A stretch of 64,000 bases of DNA from Dyella lipolytica. Lineage in GTDB: Bacteria > Pseudomonadota > Gammaproteobacteria > Xanthomonadales > Rhodanobacteraceae. The DNA lies in contig NZ_BSNQ01000003.1 in assembly GCF_030160075.1 (NCBI RefSeq), positions 1,734,328 through 1,798,327 of the forward strand, written 5' to 3'. Position 1 is the stretch's first letter, and each line of letters opens with the position of its first letter. The notes beneath the pieces are model-generated. The model was not told the origin of the DNA, ran no database searches, and saw nothing but the letters and a program-made list of their open reading frames with translations. Below, piece by piece: positions 1-9,509 of this stretch. The position numbers and the translations under genes are program-made.

Positions 1-504
1 CTGGCCAGACCGGATCGGCGCGAAACCCATCGCGAAGCACGTACCACCGCCCGCACCGCGCGCACCAACGCGCAAGCATCGCTCGATCGCATGCAAGCCG
101 AGCCGGCTACACCGCTGACCTTGCTGGAATTGGCCAATGCGCTATTCCTCAATGGCAATCGTCTCGCACGCACCGCCATGACGCTGGAGGCTCTGCTGCA
201 TGACTGCGACAGCTTGCCGGAGCAGACGGAAGTCACCCAGTTCATCGACCGTGCCGCGTCTCAGCTGCACGTACTGGCGGGCGCGCTGCGCGATAACCAG
301 GTGCCGCAGACTGTGCCGGAATTGCGCCAGTTGCAGCGCAGCTTGTCCGCCTTGCTTGCCATGGCCGACGACCGGACCCGGGCGGAGCAGCTCGCGCGCA
401 TCAGCGACCGCCTGGTCGACAACATCAATACCCTGTCGCATGTGGTGGGGCGCGGCCCACAGGAGTCGGCAACGGCATACGGCGACCGGCGGGTTCATCC
501 CTGA
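1..504 (+). CDS. FUSC-family inner-membrane transporter, C-terminal part (5' truncated by window edge)
   Basis: Frame 1 is open from the first base, so the gene begins outside the window. What remains is about 167 residues of soluble, helical, Arg/Ala/Leu-rich sequence. It begins with a basic stretch (HREARTTARTARTNAQAS) followed by amphipathic helices. This resembles the cytoplasmic tail after the last membrane block of FUSC/YccS-type aromatic-acid or fusaric-acid exporters. No membrane segment is left in view, so the family call rests on the tail alone. An internal ATG at 91 is in frame but is unlikely to be the true start. A 79-bp gap separates it from the next gene. Confidence 0.55.
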   Translation: MARPDRRETHREARTTARTARTNAQASLDRMQAEPATPLTLLELANALFLNGNRLARTAMTLEALLHDCDSLPEQTEVTQFIDRAASQLHVLAGALRDNQVPQTVPELRQLQRSLSALLAMADDRTRAEQLARISDRLVDNINTLSHVVGRGPQESATAYGDRRVHP

Positions 505-571
505 TTAACGCAAATCGAGGCGTAGACAGCACCAGCCTTAATTGATCAAGGCCCGCGATCCGGGTACGCGA

Positions 572-586
572 TACAATGGGCCGATG
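572..586 (+). promoter_or_regulatory. Leaderless-type promoter -10 for ACMSD
   Basis: TACAAT at 572-577 is followed by six bases (GGGCCG) and then the ATG at 584. A start site 6-7 bases after the -10 would fall on or next to the ATG, and no Shine-Dalgarno is present. The identical 15-mer occurs before the dadA-like gene at 51524. No convincing -35 is visible. Confidence 0.5.
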
Positions 587-1618
587 CTCAAGATCGATAC
601 CCACGCCCATATCCTTCCCCGCGATTGGCCGAATCTAGCCGCCAAATACGGCAACGACGCCTTTCCGGTGATGACGCATACCGACGACAGGCACCGTATC
701 TACAAGGACGGCAAGTTCTTTCGTGAGGTGTGGGACTCCTCCTTCGACCCGCAGCACCGCATCAACGACTACGCACGATTTGGCGTGGACGTGCAGGTGA
801 TCTCCACCGTGCCCGTGCTTTTTTCGTATTGGGCGCCGGGCTATCAGGCGCTGGATTTGCATCGGCATCTCAACGATCACATGGGCCAGGTCTGCCGCGA
901 TTTTCCCAAGCACTATGCCGGCATCGGCACCGTGCCGCTGCAGTCGCCGGAGCTGGCCATCCGCGAACTGGAACGCTGCATCGACGAACTGGGACTGTGC
1001 GGCGTGCAGATCGGTTCGCACTGCAACGAATGGAACCTGGACGCGCCCGAGCTGTTCCCGTTCTTCGAGGCTGCCGCCGACCTGGGTGCAGCGGTGATGG
1101 TGCACCCGTGGGACATGATGGGCGCAGCCACCATGCCCAAATACTGGATGCCCTGGCTGGTGGGTATGCCGGCCGAACAATCGCGCGCCGCCTGCTGCCT
1201 GGCCTTCGGTGGGGTGCTGGAGCGGCTGCCGAAGCTGCGCGTGATGCTGGCGCACGGTGGTGGCAGTTTCCCGTGGACCATCGGCCGCATCGAGCACGGC
1301 TTCCGCATGCGCCCGGACCTGGTCGCCACCGACAATCCGCGCAACCCGCGTGAATACCTCAAGCGTCTGTACTTCGACTCCTGCGTACACGATCCCCAGG
1401 CCCTGCGATATCTGCTGGATGTGACCGGTGTCGACCGCGTGATGCTCGGTACCGACTATCCTTTCCCGCTGGGGGAGCAGGAGCCTGGCAGCGGCATCGA
1501 GTCGCTGAAGCTGGACGGCCCGGACCGCGCCCGCCTGTTTCACGGCACCGCGCTGGAATGGCTGGGATTGCCGCGCCAGCGCTTTATTTCCGATATACAT
1601 TCTCAGGAGCACGCATGA
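584..1618 (+). CDS. 2-amino-3-carboxymuconate-6-semialdehyde decarboxylase (ACMSD)
   Basis: This amidohydrolase-superfamily decarboxylase of 344 residues converts ACMS, formed in kynurenine/3-hydroxyanthranilate breakdown, to 2-aminomuconate semialdehyde. It thereby diverts flux away from quinolinate. The metal-site pattern is complete: HAH at residues 7-9, His174 in VHPWDMM, His223 in LAHGGG and Asp290 in LGTDYPFP; Arg47 (FFREVW) matches the known substrate arginine. I place the start at ATG 584 rather than the upstream TTG at 542, because the protein then opens with MLKIDTHAH as in the family. Its stop overlaps the next start (ATGA), and kynureninase follows one gene later, which supports the pathway call. 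Confidence 0.88.
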   Translation: MLKIDTHAHILPRDWPNLAAKYGNDAFPVMTHTDDRHRIYKDGKFFREVWDSSFDPQHRINDYARFGVDVQVISTVPVLFSYWAPGYQALDLHRHLNDHMGQVCRDFPKHYAGIGTVPLQSPELAIRELERCIDELGLCGVQIGSHCNEWNLDAPELFPFFEAAADLGAAVMVHPWDMMGAATMPKYWMPWLVGMPAEQSRAACCLAFGGVLERLPKLRVMLAHGGGSFPWTIGRIEHGFRMRPDLVATDNPRNPREYLKRLYFDSCVHDPQALRYLLDVTGVDRVMLGTDYPFPLGEQEPGSGIESLKLDGPDRARLFHGTALEWLGLPRQRFISDIHSQEHA

Positions 1619-2136
1619 ATTTCAGGCGCTACATGATGGTGACCGCCGTGCTGGCACTGGCCAGCATCGCCGTGGCCCAAGCCGACGACGTCAGCATGGC
1701 GTCGGGCAACGTGCACTTCAGCACGCCGCCCAACTGGGTCGGGATCATGCAGATCGATGGCGATCCGGAAGTGCGCGTATTCCAAGTTCCCGATCCGTCG
1801 CCGAGCGCGAACGATACGCTGGCGCGCGTCAGCGTGACGGTGAAGCAGATGGCCAATCTGCAGGATTTCAACGACTACGTCGGCGGCGCGGTCGCCAAAG
1901 CCAAGAATCTGAAGAATTACACGCCGGGCAGCAGCAAGTCGGGCGATGAGAACAGCTTTGTCTATACCGCCAGCGAGAGCGGCACGCCGTACACCTACGT
2001 CGAGCGTTACTGGTTCCGCGGTGGTCACGCTATCCAGCTGCGCTGCGCACGTCCGTCGTCGAGCCAAGCCGGGCAGGCCTGGGCCATGTCCTTCGATAAA
2101 GGTTGCAGCAACCTTGCTGCCACGCTGAACACATAA
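1615..2136 (+). CDS. Small secreted protein of unknown function in the kynurenine operon
   Basis: I do not recognise this 173-residue protein. It starts at ATG 1615 with CAGGAG just upstream and a 4-bp overlap with ACMSD. Residues 1-22 form a clear signal peptide (basic start, hydrophobic core, cut after AVAQA), so the mature part should be periplasmic. It contains a short segment with VHFSTPPNWVG and two cysteines near the C-terminus (RCARPSS, KGCSN). There is no membrane segment and no known catalytic motif. Its position between ACMSD and kynU suggests co-transcription but not a role. Confidence 0.8.
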   Translation: MNFRRYMMVTAVLALASIAVAQADDVSMASGNVHFSTPPNWVGIMQIDGDPEVRVFQVPDPSPSANDTLARVSVTVKQMANLQDFNDYVGGAVAKAKNLKNYTPGSSKSGDENSFVYTASESGTPYTYVERYWFRGGHAIQLRCARPSSSQAGQAWAMSFDKGCSNLAATLNT

Positions 2137-2198
2137 ACTGATCGCGCCTCGGTTTTACCGTGGCGCGACGTTGCCTCGTTTCCCGCTGGGATGCCTCA

Positions 2199-3488
2199 AT
2201 GTCCGCACCATACGAAGCCACCGCCGCCTGGGCCCACGCCCGCGACGCCGCCGATCCGCTGCGCGCCTTTCGCGACGAATTTCTGATCCCACCGCACGAG
2301 CATGGCGAAAGCCACTACTTCTGCGGCAACTCACTGGGTCTGCAGCCGCGCGCCGTGCGCGAGGCAGTGAATGCGGAGTTGAATTACTGGGGCGAACTGG
2401 GTGTGGAAGGCCACTTCAAAGGCCGCCTGCCGTGGATGGATTACCACGAATTCGTGCGCGACCACCTCGCCGAAGTAGTCGGTGCGCAGCCCGATGAAGT
2501 CGTAGCGATGAATACGTTGGGCGTGAACCTTCACTTGATGATGGTGAGCTTCTACTGCCCGACCCCCGACCGTCACGCCATCCTGATCGAGGCCGGTGCG
2601 TTCCCCACCGATCGCTATGCGGTGGAATCGCAGATCCGCTACCACGGTTTCAGTCCCAAACTGTCCCTGATCGAACTGGAAGCAGACGAGCCCAACGGCA
2701 CTATTTCGATGGCCGCAATCGAACGCGCGCTGGCTGAGCACGGCTCGCGCATTGCGCTGGTCATGTTGCCGGGTGTGCAGTATCGCACCGGCCAGGCGTT
2801 CGATCTGAAGGCCATTACCGAGCTCGCACACAAGCATGGCTGCATGATGGGTTTCGACCTTGCCCACGCTGTCGGCAACCTGCCCTTGCGCCTGCACGAC
2901 AGCGGCGCCGATTTCGCCATTTGGTGCAGCTACAAATATCTCAACGGTGGCCCGGGCGCGGTTGGCGGTGCCTTCGTGCATGCACGCCACGCACGCGCCG
3001 CTTTGCCGCGTTTCGCCGGTTGGTGGGGGCACGACAAGACCACGCGATTCCAGATGGGCCCCGACTTCGTGCCCACGCCCGGCGCTGATGGCTGGCAGCT
3101 TTCCAATCCGCCGATCCTGGCGCTGGTGCCGCTACGCGTTTCGCTGGAAATCTTCCATCGCGCCGGCATGTCGCGCTTGCGCGAAAAATCGCAGCAACTC
3201 ACTGGGTACCTGGAATGGCTGGTGCGCAGCCAGCTTCACGATGTGCTCGACATCGTCACGCCGATGGAAACCGAGCGCCGCGGCTCGCAACTTTCCATAC
3301 GCGTGCTGGGTGGCCGCACGCAAGGGCGTACACTGTTCGAGTATCTCACCGAGCACGGCATCATCGGCGACTGGCGCGAGCCGGATGTGATCCGCATTTC
3401 GCCTGCGCCGCTTTATAACCGTTTTGCGGACTGCCTGGCTTTTTCGGAAGCAACCAAGAAATGGCATGCGAGCCAAACCCGCGCGTAA
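2199..3488 (+). CDS. kynU: Kynureninase
   Basis: This PLP enzyme of 429 residues splits kynurenine (or 3-hydroxykynurenine) into anthranilate (or 3-hydroxyanthranilate) and alanine. The PLP lysine is Lys246 in WCSYKYLNGGPG, and the cofactor aspartates lie in GFDLAHAVGN at about 219-227. The family N-terminus with YFCGNSLG is at 40-47. I use ATG 2199 (MSAPYEA); the GTG at 2160 would add 13 residues without family support. It is the third gene of the ACMSD operon, 62 bp after the secreted protein. The oxygenases that must act before and between these enzymes are not in the window. Confidence 0.93.
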   Translation: MSAPYEATAAWAHARDAADPLRAFRDEFLIPPHEHGESHYFCGNSLGLQPRAVREAVNAELNYWGELGVEGHFKGRLPWMDYHEFVRDHLAEVVGAQPDEVVAMNTLGVNLHLMMVSFYCPTPDRHAILIEAGAFPTDRYAVESQIRYHGFSPKLSLIELEADEPNGTISMAAIERALAEHGSRIALVMLPGVQYRTGQAFDLKAITELAHKHGCMMGFDLAHAVGNLPLRLHDSGADFAIWCSYKYLNGGPGAVGGAFVHARHARAALPRFAGWWGHDKTTRFQMGPDFVPTPGADGWQLSNPPILALVPLRVSLEIFHRAGMSRLREKSQQLTGYLEWLVRSQLHDVLDIVTPMETERRGSQLSIRVLGGRTQGRTLFEYLTEHGIIGDWREPDVIRISPAPLYNRFADCLAFSEATKKWHASQTRA

Positions 3489-3506
3489 CTTATCGGTTCA
3501 GCCCAA

Positions 3507-4586
3507 CTATCCCGTAGCACTGGGAGTGGTTACCCGCGTAAGTCGTTCGTCGACTAGTGACTGTTTGGGCAAGTAACGCTTGAGCGCAAGTGAGGGTCGC
3601 TCTACCAAGTGCCACGACAATACGGCGCAAATCATCGTACCCGCTGACGAGATCAACAAGACCAGCAGATACGGTCGGTAGATGCCCATCACCGAGACCA
3701 CTAGCTGCTGCATCAGGAACGCATAAACATAAATGCCGTAGGAAAAGTCCCCAAAGCGACCCGCACGCTTTAGTACCGGCGTAGATTTGTTTCCCAACCA
3801 GATCACTATAAAAGGCAGCAATACGTACACCGCCGCGTATTGATGGTTTGAAACCGCAAGGAGACATGCAAGTAGTAGCAGAGAGCCGAAGGTCAGCATG
3901 ACCCTGTTGACCCATGCATGTCGCATGCAATGCAAAACCGCCCCGTAGCAAAAGAACGTTCCGTATTCGCATCCGAACTTGCGGAACGGAAACGCACTGA
4001 GCGGGTTATGCTGCACATCGAATATCAAATAAATATACGCAGCGTATAACGCGACCATTGCCAAGAGGAAATAGCGAAAGCGAGGGCGCAACAGTCCACA
4101 CATTCCCGCAGCCAGCAGCAAGCCGTACCATTGGGCTTCAATGGGGATGGTCCATAAGGAACCATTGACGACATGTATGGGATTGCCTTCGAAAAGTCCC
4201 GGCAAGTTAGGGGTTGTCCGTAGATACAGGTGCGAGAAATATCCCCATGTTTCCTTGGCGCGGAAATAGTCATGGAACGTTAGGGTAGTAAAAATCGGAC
4301 CTATGCAAAGCACTGCGAACAACGTAACGACGGCGAGCGCGGGCCATATACGCAGCAACCGTCTGGCGATGAATCGCCATGCGTGCGGATCTCGTTCCCA
4401 ACTCTGCATCACGAGATAACCGCTCGTTGAAAAAAATATGAGGACACCTAAAGTCCCCAATGTGAACAATCCAAAAGGTCTTGGTTCCGGCTGGGAAATA
4501 AGCGCGTATTGGTGCGAGAAAACGACCATGGTGGCCGCCGCGATCCGAATAAAATCAAAATTATTTGTCGCACCGCTGGATGACAT
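3507..4586 (-). CDS. Acyltransferase family 3 membrane protein (O-acyltransferase, OafA-like)
   Basis: This 359-residue integral membrane protein has about ten hydrophobic segments. The N-terminal NFDFIRIAAATMVVFSHQYAL carries the family's early Arg and the likely catalytic His. Such enzymes O-acylate surface sugars (LPS, exopolysaccharide or peptidoglycan) from acyl-CoA at the inner membrane. The acceptor cannot be told here. ATG 4586 is preceded by AAGGGG, so it is preferred over 4646. The gene is clearly AT-richer than both neighbours, uses more A/T-ending codons and stands alone between kynU and proA. It faces kynU tail to tail across 18 bp. All this suggests acquisition by transfer. Confidence 0.85.
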   Translation of the reverse strand: MSSSGATNNFDFIRIAAATMVVFSHQYALISQPEPRPFGLFTLGTLGVLIFFSTSGYLVMQSWERDPHAWRFIARRLLRIWPALAVVTLFAVLCIGPIFTTLTFHDYFRAKETWGYFSHLYLRTTPNLPGLFEGNPIHVVNGSLWTIPIEAQWYGLLLAAGMCGLLRPRFRYFLLAMVALYAAYIYLIFDVQHNPLSAFPFRKFGCEYGTFFCYGAVLHCMRHAWVNRVMLTFGSLLLLACLLAVSNHQYAAVYVLLPFIVIWLGNKSTPVLKRAGRFGDFSYGIYVYAFLMQQLVVSVMGIYRPYLLVLLISSAGTMICAVLSWHLVERPSLALKRYLPKQSLVDERLTRVTTPSATG

Positions 4587-4783
4587 TTGGTCAAATCCCC
4601 TTAGAACATGCCATCTCTTGATGTTGGAATTTGCGCCGCAAGTCAAGTTGCGCCGCCAAAAGCGCCAGTTTTGCGCGTCGCCAATTCAGCTCTTGTCGAG
4701 GTAGATCGCGAAACAAAGGCCCGAAAACTGAGCCCGGACCATGACCAACCGGCAAGGCTTGTATCCGGCAAACATCCTCAGCT

Positions 4784-6040
4784 TCAGTGCTGCGGATGCC
4801 TGACTTGTCCTGAACCACGCACCACAAAGCGCTCTACGGTCAATGCCTCCGCCCCCATCGGCCCGTAGGCATGCAGTCGCGTGGTCGATATGCCGATTTC
4901 CGCGCCTAGGCCGAGTTCGCCTCCATCGGAAAAACGCGATGACGCGTTGACCATCACGACCGCCGACCGGATCGCCTGCACGAAACGTTGCGCGGCGGCA
5001 TTGTCGCGCGTGACGATGACTTCGGTATGGTCGGAGCCGAAACGCTGGATGTGTCCGATCGCTGCACCGAGATCGTCGATCACGCGCACAGCGAGGATGA
5101 GGTCGAGAAATTCGGCGGCATAGTCCTCATCGCTGGCTGTACGCATGCCGGGCACCAGCGCGCGCGACCGCTCGCATCCACGCAGTTCGACACCGCGTTC
5201 CTCGAGCGCGCGCGCAGCGTTCGGCAAGAACGATTCGGCGATGTCGCGATGTATGAGCAGCGTTTCCAGCGCATTGCAGACACCCGGCCGTGATGTCTTG
5301 CCATCGACCAGCAGGTTCAGCGCCAACGCTTCATCCGCCGACGCATCGACGTACAGATGGCAAACACCCTTGTAGTGCTTGATCACCGGTACGCGCGCAT
5401 GTTCGGCGACAAAGCGGATCAGGCCTTCGCCACCGCGCGGGATGGCAAGATCCACGATGTCGGTCAGCTGCAGCAACTCGATCATGGTTTCACGGCGCAG
5501 ATCTTCGATCAGCGTCAACGCAGCGGCGGGAATGTCGTGTCTTGCGAGCACATCGCGCAGAACCGTGGCGATGGCCACATTCGAGTGCAGTGCTTCCGAA
5601 CCACCGCGAAGGATCACCGCGTTGCCAGCCATCAGGCACAGCGCCGCGGCATCGGCTGTGACGTTGGGGCGCGCTTCGTAAATCATGGCGATGACACCGA
5701 GCGGTATACGCACACGCTCGACTTCCAGACCGTTCGGACGCGTTTCCCGGCGCGTGACCAGACCGACGGGGTCGGGAAGTGCAGCAATCTCACGTACGGC
5801 ACTGGCGATACTTGCCACGCGTGCCTGGTCCAGACGCAGACGGTCCAGCATCGCTCCCTGTACACCCTTGGCAGACGCCTGCTGCAAATCGCGCGCGTTC
5901 GCGGCAAGGATAGCGTCGCTGTTTGCTTCCAGCGCAGCCGCCATATCGTGCAGCAGACTGCGCTTGGCCTCGCTGTCGAGCGCAAACATCGTCTGTGCCG
6001 CGTCGCGGCACGCCAGCGCCAAGCTGCGAATCTCGCTCAT
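4784..6040 (-). CDS. proA: Gamma-glutamyl phosphate reductase
   Basis: ProA (418 residues) reduces gamma-glutamyl phosphate to glutamate semialdehyde with NADPH, the second step of proline synthesis. It has the aldehyde-dehydrogenase-like fold, with the catalytic Cys in [11 protein letters not shown] and the family block [16 protein letters not shown]. Its length is normal. The start (ATG at 6040) overlaps the proB stop by 4 bp, so the two are translationally coupled. It is the last gene of the long arginine/proline operon. The 137 bp downstream before the acyltransferase hold no gene and no clear terminator. Confidence 0.96.
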   Translation of the reverse strand: MSEIRSLALACRDAAQTMFALDSEAKRSLLHDMAAALEANSDAILAANARDLQQASAKGVQGAMLDRLRLDQARVASIASAVREIAALPDPVGLVTRRETRPNGLEVERVRIPLGVIAMIYEARPNVTADAAALCLMAGNAVILRGGSEALHSNVAIATVLRDVLARHDIPAAALTLIEDLRRETMIELLQLTDIVDLAIPRGGEGLIRFVAEHARVPVIKHYKGVCHLYVDASADEALALNLLVDGKTSRPGVCNALETLLIHRDIAESFLPNAARALEERGVELRGCERSRALVPGMRTASDEDYAAEFLDLILAVRVIDDLGAAIGHIQRFGSDHTEVIVTRDNAAAQRFVQAIRSAVVMVNASSRFSDGGELGLGAEIGISTTRLHAYGPMGAEALTVERFVVRGSGQVRHPQH

Positions 6041-7209
6041 GCTTCCAGCCCTCCTTGCGTTGTCTCAGGGTCGGTGCGGGTGGCCAGATCATCGCGGTGC
6101 ACGATCTCGGCGCCGTAGCTGTAGCCGAGCAATGACTCGATGTCGCGGCTATGGTGCCCGGCCAGGCGACGTACTTCCGATGCGCCGTACTGACACAGAC
6201 CGCGTGCGATGGCCCGATCGTCCGCGTCGACGATATCGACCAGATCGCCGCGATGAAACTCGCCTGCCACCTCAAGAATACCGCCGGGCAACAGCGACGC
6301 GCGACCGCCGAGGAGCGCACGCGCCGCGCCTGCATCGACACGGATATGTCCGTTGCCGCCCGGCGCATGATGCAACCAATATTTGCGGGCCTGCATCCGA
6401 TTGCCAGCGACATCGATGAGGGTGCCGTGCAAAGTGCCTTGCTCTAGCGCCTTAACCGTCGCCGCACCGCGTCCACCGAACAGCGCTGTGGGAATCCCGG
6501 CAGCGGCCGCCTTGGCGGCAGCCTGCAGTTTGGTTCGCATGCCGCCCGTGCCGACGCCGGTACCGCTGTCGGTAGCCATCGCGATCACCTCCGGCGTCAA
6601 CTGTGGCACGTGGCCGACAGGTACGGCGGTTGGGTCGCGACGCGGGTCGGCACTGTAAAGCGCATCCACGTCAGAGGCGATCAGCAGAAGGTCCGCATCC
6701 ACTAAGGCGGCGACGATGGCGGCAAGATTGTCGTTGTCGCCGAGCTTGAGTTCATCCACCGCTACGGTATCGTTTTCATTCACCACCGGCAGCACCCGCA
6801 ATGCGAGCAATTCTCGCAACGTGGCACGAGCGTTGAGATAACGCCGGCGATTGCGCAGGTCGTCGTGGGTGAGCAGCACCTGCGCCACCGGTCGATCGGA
6901 TAGCCCTTGCCACAACGCAATCATGGGTGCCTGACCGAGCGCCGCCAATGCCTGCCTCGCGACGAGATCGCCGCTGACCGCTGCATGTTCGCGCATCAGC
7001 GCACGACCAGCGGCCACCGCGCCGGAGGAAACCAGCACTATCTGGCGACCCGCAGCATGGCTGGCCACCATAAACGCCGACAACGCCTGTGCGTAGCGCG
7101 TAGTCAATCCGCCACCATCAGCGGCTAGCAGGTTACTGCCGACTTTAAGTACCGCACGTCGCCAGGCTGGCAACGCGCAAGTGGGTAGCAGGTGCGTCGA
7201 TACCGTCAT
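6037..7209 (-). CDS. proB: Glutamate 5-kinase with PUA domain
   Basis: ProB (390 residues) phosphorylates glutamate for proline synthesis and is normally inhibited by proline. The amino-acid kinase domain spans about 17-270, with VLKVGSNLL, the VSSGAVAAG loop and NENDTV. A C-terminal PUA domain covers about 290-370 ([22 protein letters not shown] region). The start overlaps the argH stop by 4 bp (ATGA). The argH-proB-proA linkage is typical of Xanthomonadales and joins proline synthesis to the arginine operon. Confidence 0.96.
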   Translation of the reverse strand: MTVSTHLLPTCALPAWRRAVLKVGSNLLAADGGGLTTRYAQALSAFMVASHAAGRQIVLVSSGAVAAGRALMREHAAVSGDLVARQALAALGQAPMIALWQGLSDRPVAQVLLTHDDLRNRRRYLNARATLRELLALRVLPVVNENDTVAVDELKLGDNDNLAAIVAALVDADLLLIASDVDALYSADPRRDPTAVPVGHVPQLTPEVIAMATDSGTGVGTGGMRTKLQAAAKAAAAGIPTALFGGRGAATVKALEQGTLHGTLIDVAGNRMQARKYWLHHAPGGNGHIRVDAGAARALLGGRASLLPGGILEVAGEFHRGDLVDIVDADDRAIARGLCQYGASEVRRLAGHHSRDIESLLGYSYGAEIVHRDDLATRTDPETTQGGLEA

Positions 7210-8510
7210 CGGATGCTGGGTTTCATCTCGGCAAGGCGTAACTTCAGCGCATCCAATCGCAAGTCGTTGCCGGCACCGGCGGACGTACGCGCCGCCAGAC
7301 TTGATTCAGGGGTACGCCCTTGCCCGGCTTCAGTCGCTGCCTGCGCCGCGGCACGATAGGCTTCGCGGAACGGTACGCCTGCCGCTGCCTGTTCGATCGC
7401 CACATCAGTGGCATACATCGCTGGCTCAATCGCGGCACGCATGGCTGCTTCGTTCCATTGCATGCGCGCGAGCAGATCCGGCAGCAGTTCGAGTGCAGCG
7501 AGTCCATGGGTGACGCCGTGAAACAACGAGCCTTTGGAGAACTGCAGATCGCGCTGATAGCCGGATGGCAACGACAGTAGCTGTTCGATTTCGCAGCGCG
7601 AGGCAGCTACCGTGGCATACGACGCACGCACCAGTTCCACGACGTCCGGGTTGCGCTTGTTGGGCATGATCGAACTGCCCGTGGTGTATTCCGACGGAAG
7701 CGTCACGAAATTGAATTCCGCGGTGGTGAACAACGACAGATCCCAGGCCAGGCGACGGGCATCCAGCATGGCGCTGCCCAGCGCTTCCATGACTGCCATC
7801 TCGAACTTGCCGCGCGAGAGTTGCGCATAGATTGGCGAAATCTGCATGCGCGCAAAACCGAGCGCTTGTGTGGTGTGCGCACGGTCGAGTGGCAGGTTGA
7901 CACCATAGCCGGCCGCGGTACCCAGTGGATTGGCGTCTATCCATGCCGCGGTTTGCCGGGCGCGCCAGGCGTTGTCGACAAATCCCTCGGCAAAGCCAGC
8001 AAACCACATCGCCGTAGACGAAACCACAGCGCGCTGAAGATGGGTGTAGCCCGGCAACGGAAGTGCCGATTGCGCAGCACGTTCCAGGCATACTTCGGCA
8101 ATCGAACGGCAATCCGTTTCCAGGACAGAGAGCTTGTCCTTCAGCCACAAGCGTGTTGCCACCAGGATCTGGTCGTTGCGGCTGCGACCGGTATGCACGC
8201 GACGGCCCGCATCGCCGAGACGCTCGGTCAATCGCGCCTCGATGGCCGAATGGCCGTCTTCGTAGCGCTCATCCAGCACGAAGCGGCCCGCACTAAAATC
8301 CTCCGCCAGCGCGTCCAGTTCGCGCTTGAGATCCTGCATCTCTTGTGCGCTGACGACGCCGATATGAGCCAATCCTTCGACATGCGCCTTGCTGGCGGTA
8401 ATGTCATGCAGAAAGAATTCGCGATCAAGCAGTACATCGTCGCCTGCCAGGAACTTCATGATTTTGGCGTTGGTTTCGACGCCGGCTTTTTGCCAAAGAA
8501 GATCGCTCAT
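7206..8510 (-). CDS. argH: Argininosuccinate lyase
   Basis: ArgH (434 residues) cleaves argininosuccinate to arginine and fumarate, the last step of the pathway. The family signature [15 protein letters not shown] is present, as are the HTGRSRND and TGSS blocks. I use ATG 8510 (MSDLLWQ), because the longer frame begins with a TTG at 8534 that has no family match. It follows argC after 39 bp and overlaps proB by 4 bp. Confidence 0.95.
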   Translation of the reverse strand: MSDLLWQKAGVETNAKIMKFLAGDDVLLDREFFLHDITASKAHVEGLAHIGVVSAQEMQDLKRELDALAEDFSAGRFVLDERYEDGHSAIEARLTERLGDAGRRVHTGRSRNDQILVATRLWLKDKLSVLETDCRSIAEVCLERAAQSALPLPGYTHLQRAVVSSTAMWFAGFAEGFVDNAWRARQTAAWIDANPLGTAAGYGVNLPLDRAHTTQALGFARMQISPIYAQLSRGKFEMAVMEALGSAMLDARRLAWDLSLFTTAEFNFVTLPSEYTTGSSIMPNKRNPDVVELVRASYATVAASRCEIEQLLSLPSGYQRDLQFSKGSLFHGVTHGLAALELLPDLLARMQWNEAAMRAAIEPAMYATDVAIEQAAAGVPFREAYRAAAQAATEAGQGRTPESSLAARTSAGAGNDLRLDALKLRLAEMKPSIR

Positions 8511-8549
8511 GGATTCTGTCTCTTGTATGCGCAACTCAACATTTTTCGG

Positions 8550-9503
8550 TCAGACCGGTATCGATGCGTATTCGTCCACGCCAATGGCGCGATTGATGTT
8601 CTGCATGGCCTGCGTGGCAGCACCCTTGAGCAGGTTGTCCAAGGTGGCTACGACGACGACACGCTTGCCATCGGTTGACATCGCGAAACCACCGATCTCG
8701 GCATGATGCTTGCCCGCGATCTGGCTCACCCACGGCGCCTCATCCAGCACGTGCACCAGCTTCTCGCTGCCATAAGCATGCTGGAAGCGTGCCTGCACCT
8801 CGTCGCGTTTAAGCGAGCGCGCAAGATAAAGATTGGTGGTAACAGTCAGACCACGGAAGTGCGGCGCGACATGCGGCATGAATTCCACCGGGATGCCGAG
8901 ATGCCGGCTGGCTTCCTTTTCATGCATGTGCCCGGTCAGCGCATACGGCATCAGGTTGTCACGCAGTTTCTCCGGATTGTTCTTATCCGAAGGTGTCGTG
9001 CCGGCGCCCGAATAGCCTGAGACGCCAAAACACACCGGCGGCGCGGCCAGCACATCCTTGAGCGGTGCGACGGACAGCTGGATGGCCGTGGCATAGCAGC
9101 CGGGATTGCTGATGCGTTTCTCGCCGCGCCACTTGCCGCGAGTGAGTTCCGGTAGACCGTAATACCATTGATTGTCGAAACGGTAGTCCGCGGAGAGATC
9201 CACGATAACCGGATCTTTTCCTGCAGCATTGAACGCCTCGACGCAGAGCGACGCCTTGCCATTCGGCAAAGCCAGCACGACAACGTCAGCATCCAGGCCC
9301 GGCAATGCTTCGTGCGCCGGCGAGCTGTAGCACAGGTCGCCATGGTATTCGGCGACATGCGCATCGACCCGCTGTCCGTCCAGCTCGCGGGAGGAGACAT
9401 AAGTCAACTCAAGCGCCGGATGGGCGGCAACCAGTCGAATCAATTCCGCGCCGGTATGCCCGCGTGCGCCGACGATGCCAATGCGTTTCTTCGATGCTGT
9501 CAT
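8550..9503 (-). CDS. argC: N-acetyl-gamma-glutamyl-phosphate reductase
   Basis: ArgC (317 residues) reduces N-acetylglutamyl phosphate to the semialdehyde with NADPH. It has a nucleotide fold at the N-terminus ([14 protein letters not shown]) and the active-site cysteine in SNPGCYATA. Two start codons lie side by side (GTG 9506, ATG 9503); I take the ATG. Only 6 bp separate it from the argB stop, so it is inside one transcript. Confidence 0.95.
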   Translation of the reverse strand: MTASKKRIGIVGARGHTGAELIRLVAAHPALELTYVSSRELDGQRVDAHVAEYHGDLCYSSPAHEALPGLDADVVVLALPNGKASLCVEAFNAAGKDPVIVDLSADYRFDNQWYYGLPELTRGKWRGEKRISNPGCYATAIQLSVAPLKDVLAAPPVCFGVSGYSGAGTTPSDKNNPEKLRDNLMPYALTGHMHEKEASRHLGIPVEFMPHVAPHFRGLTVTTNLYLARSLKRDEVQARFQHAYGSEKLVHVLDEAPWVSQIAGKHHAEIGGFAMSTDGKRVVVVATLDNLLKGAATQAMQNINRAIGVDEYASIPV

Positions 9504-9509
9504 CACGAT

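Noticed and set aside
5357-6118. Plus-strand open frame of 253 codons opposite proA
   Set aside because: It lies wholly over proA, which has clear catalytic motifs, and shows no coding features of its own.
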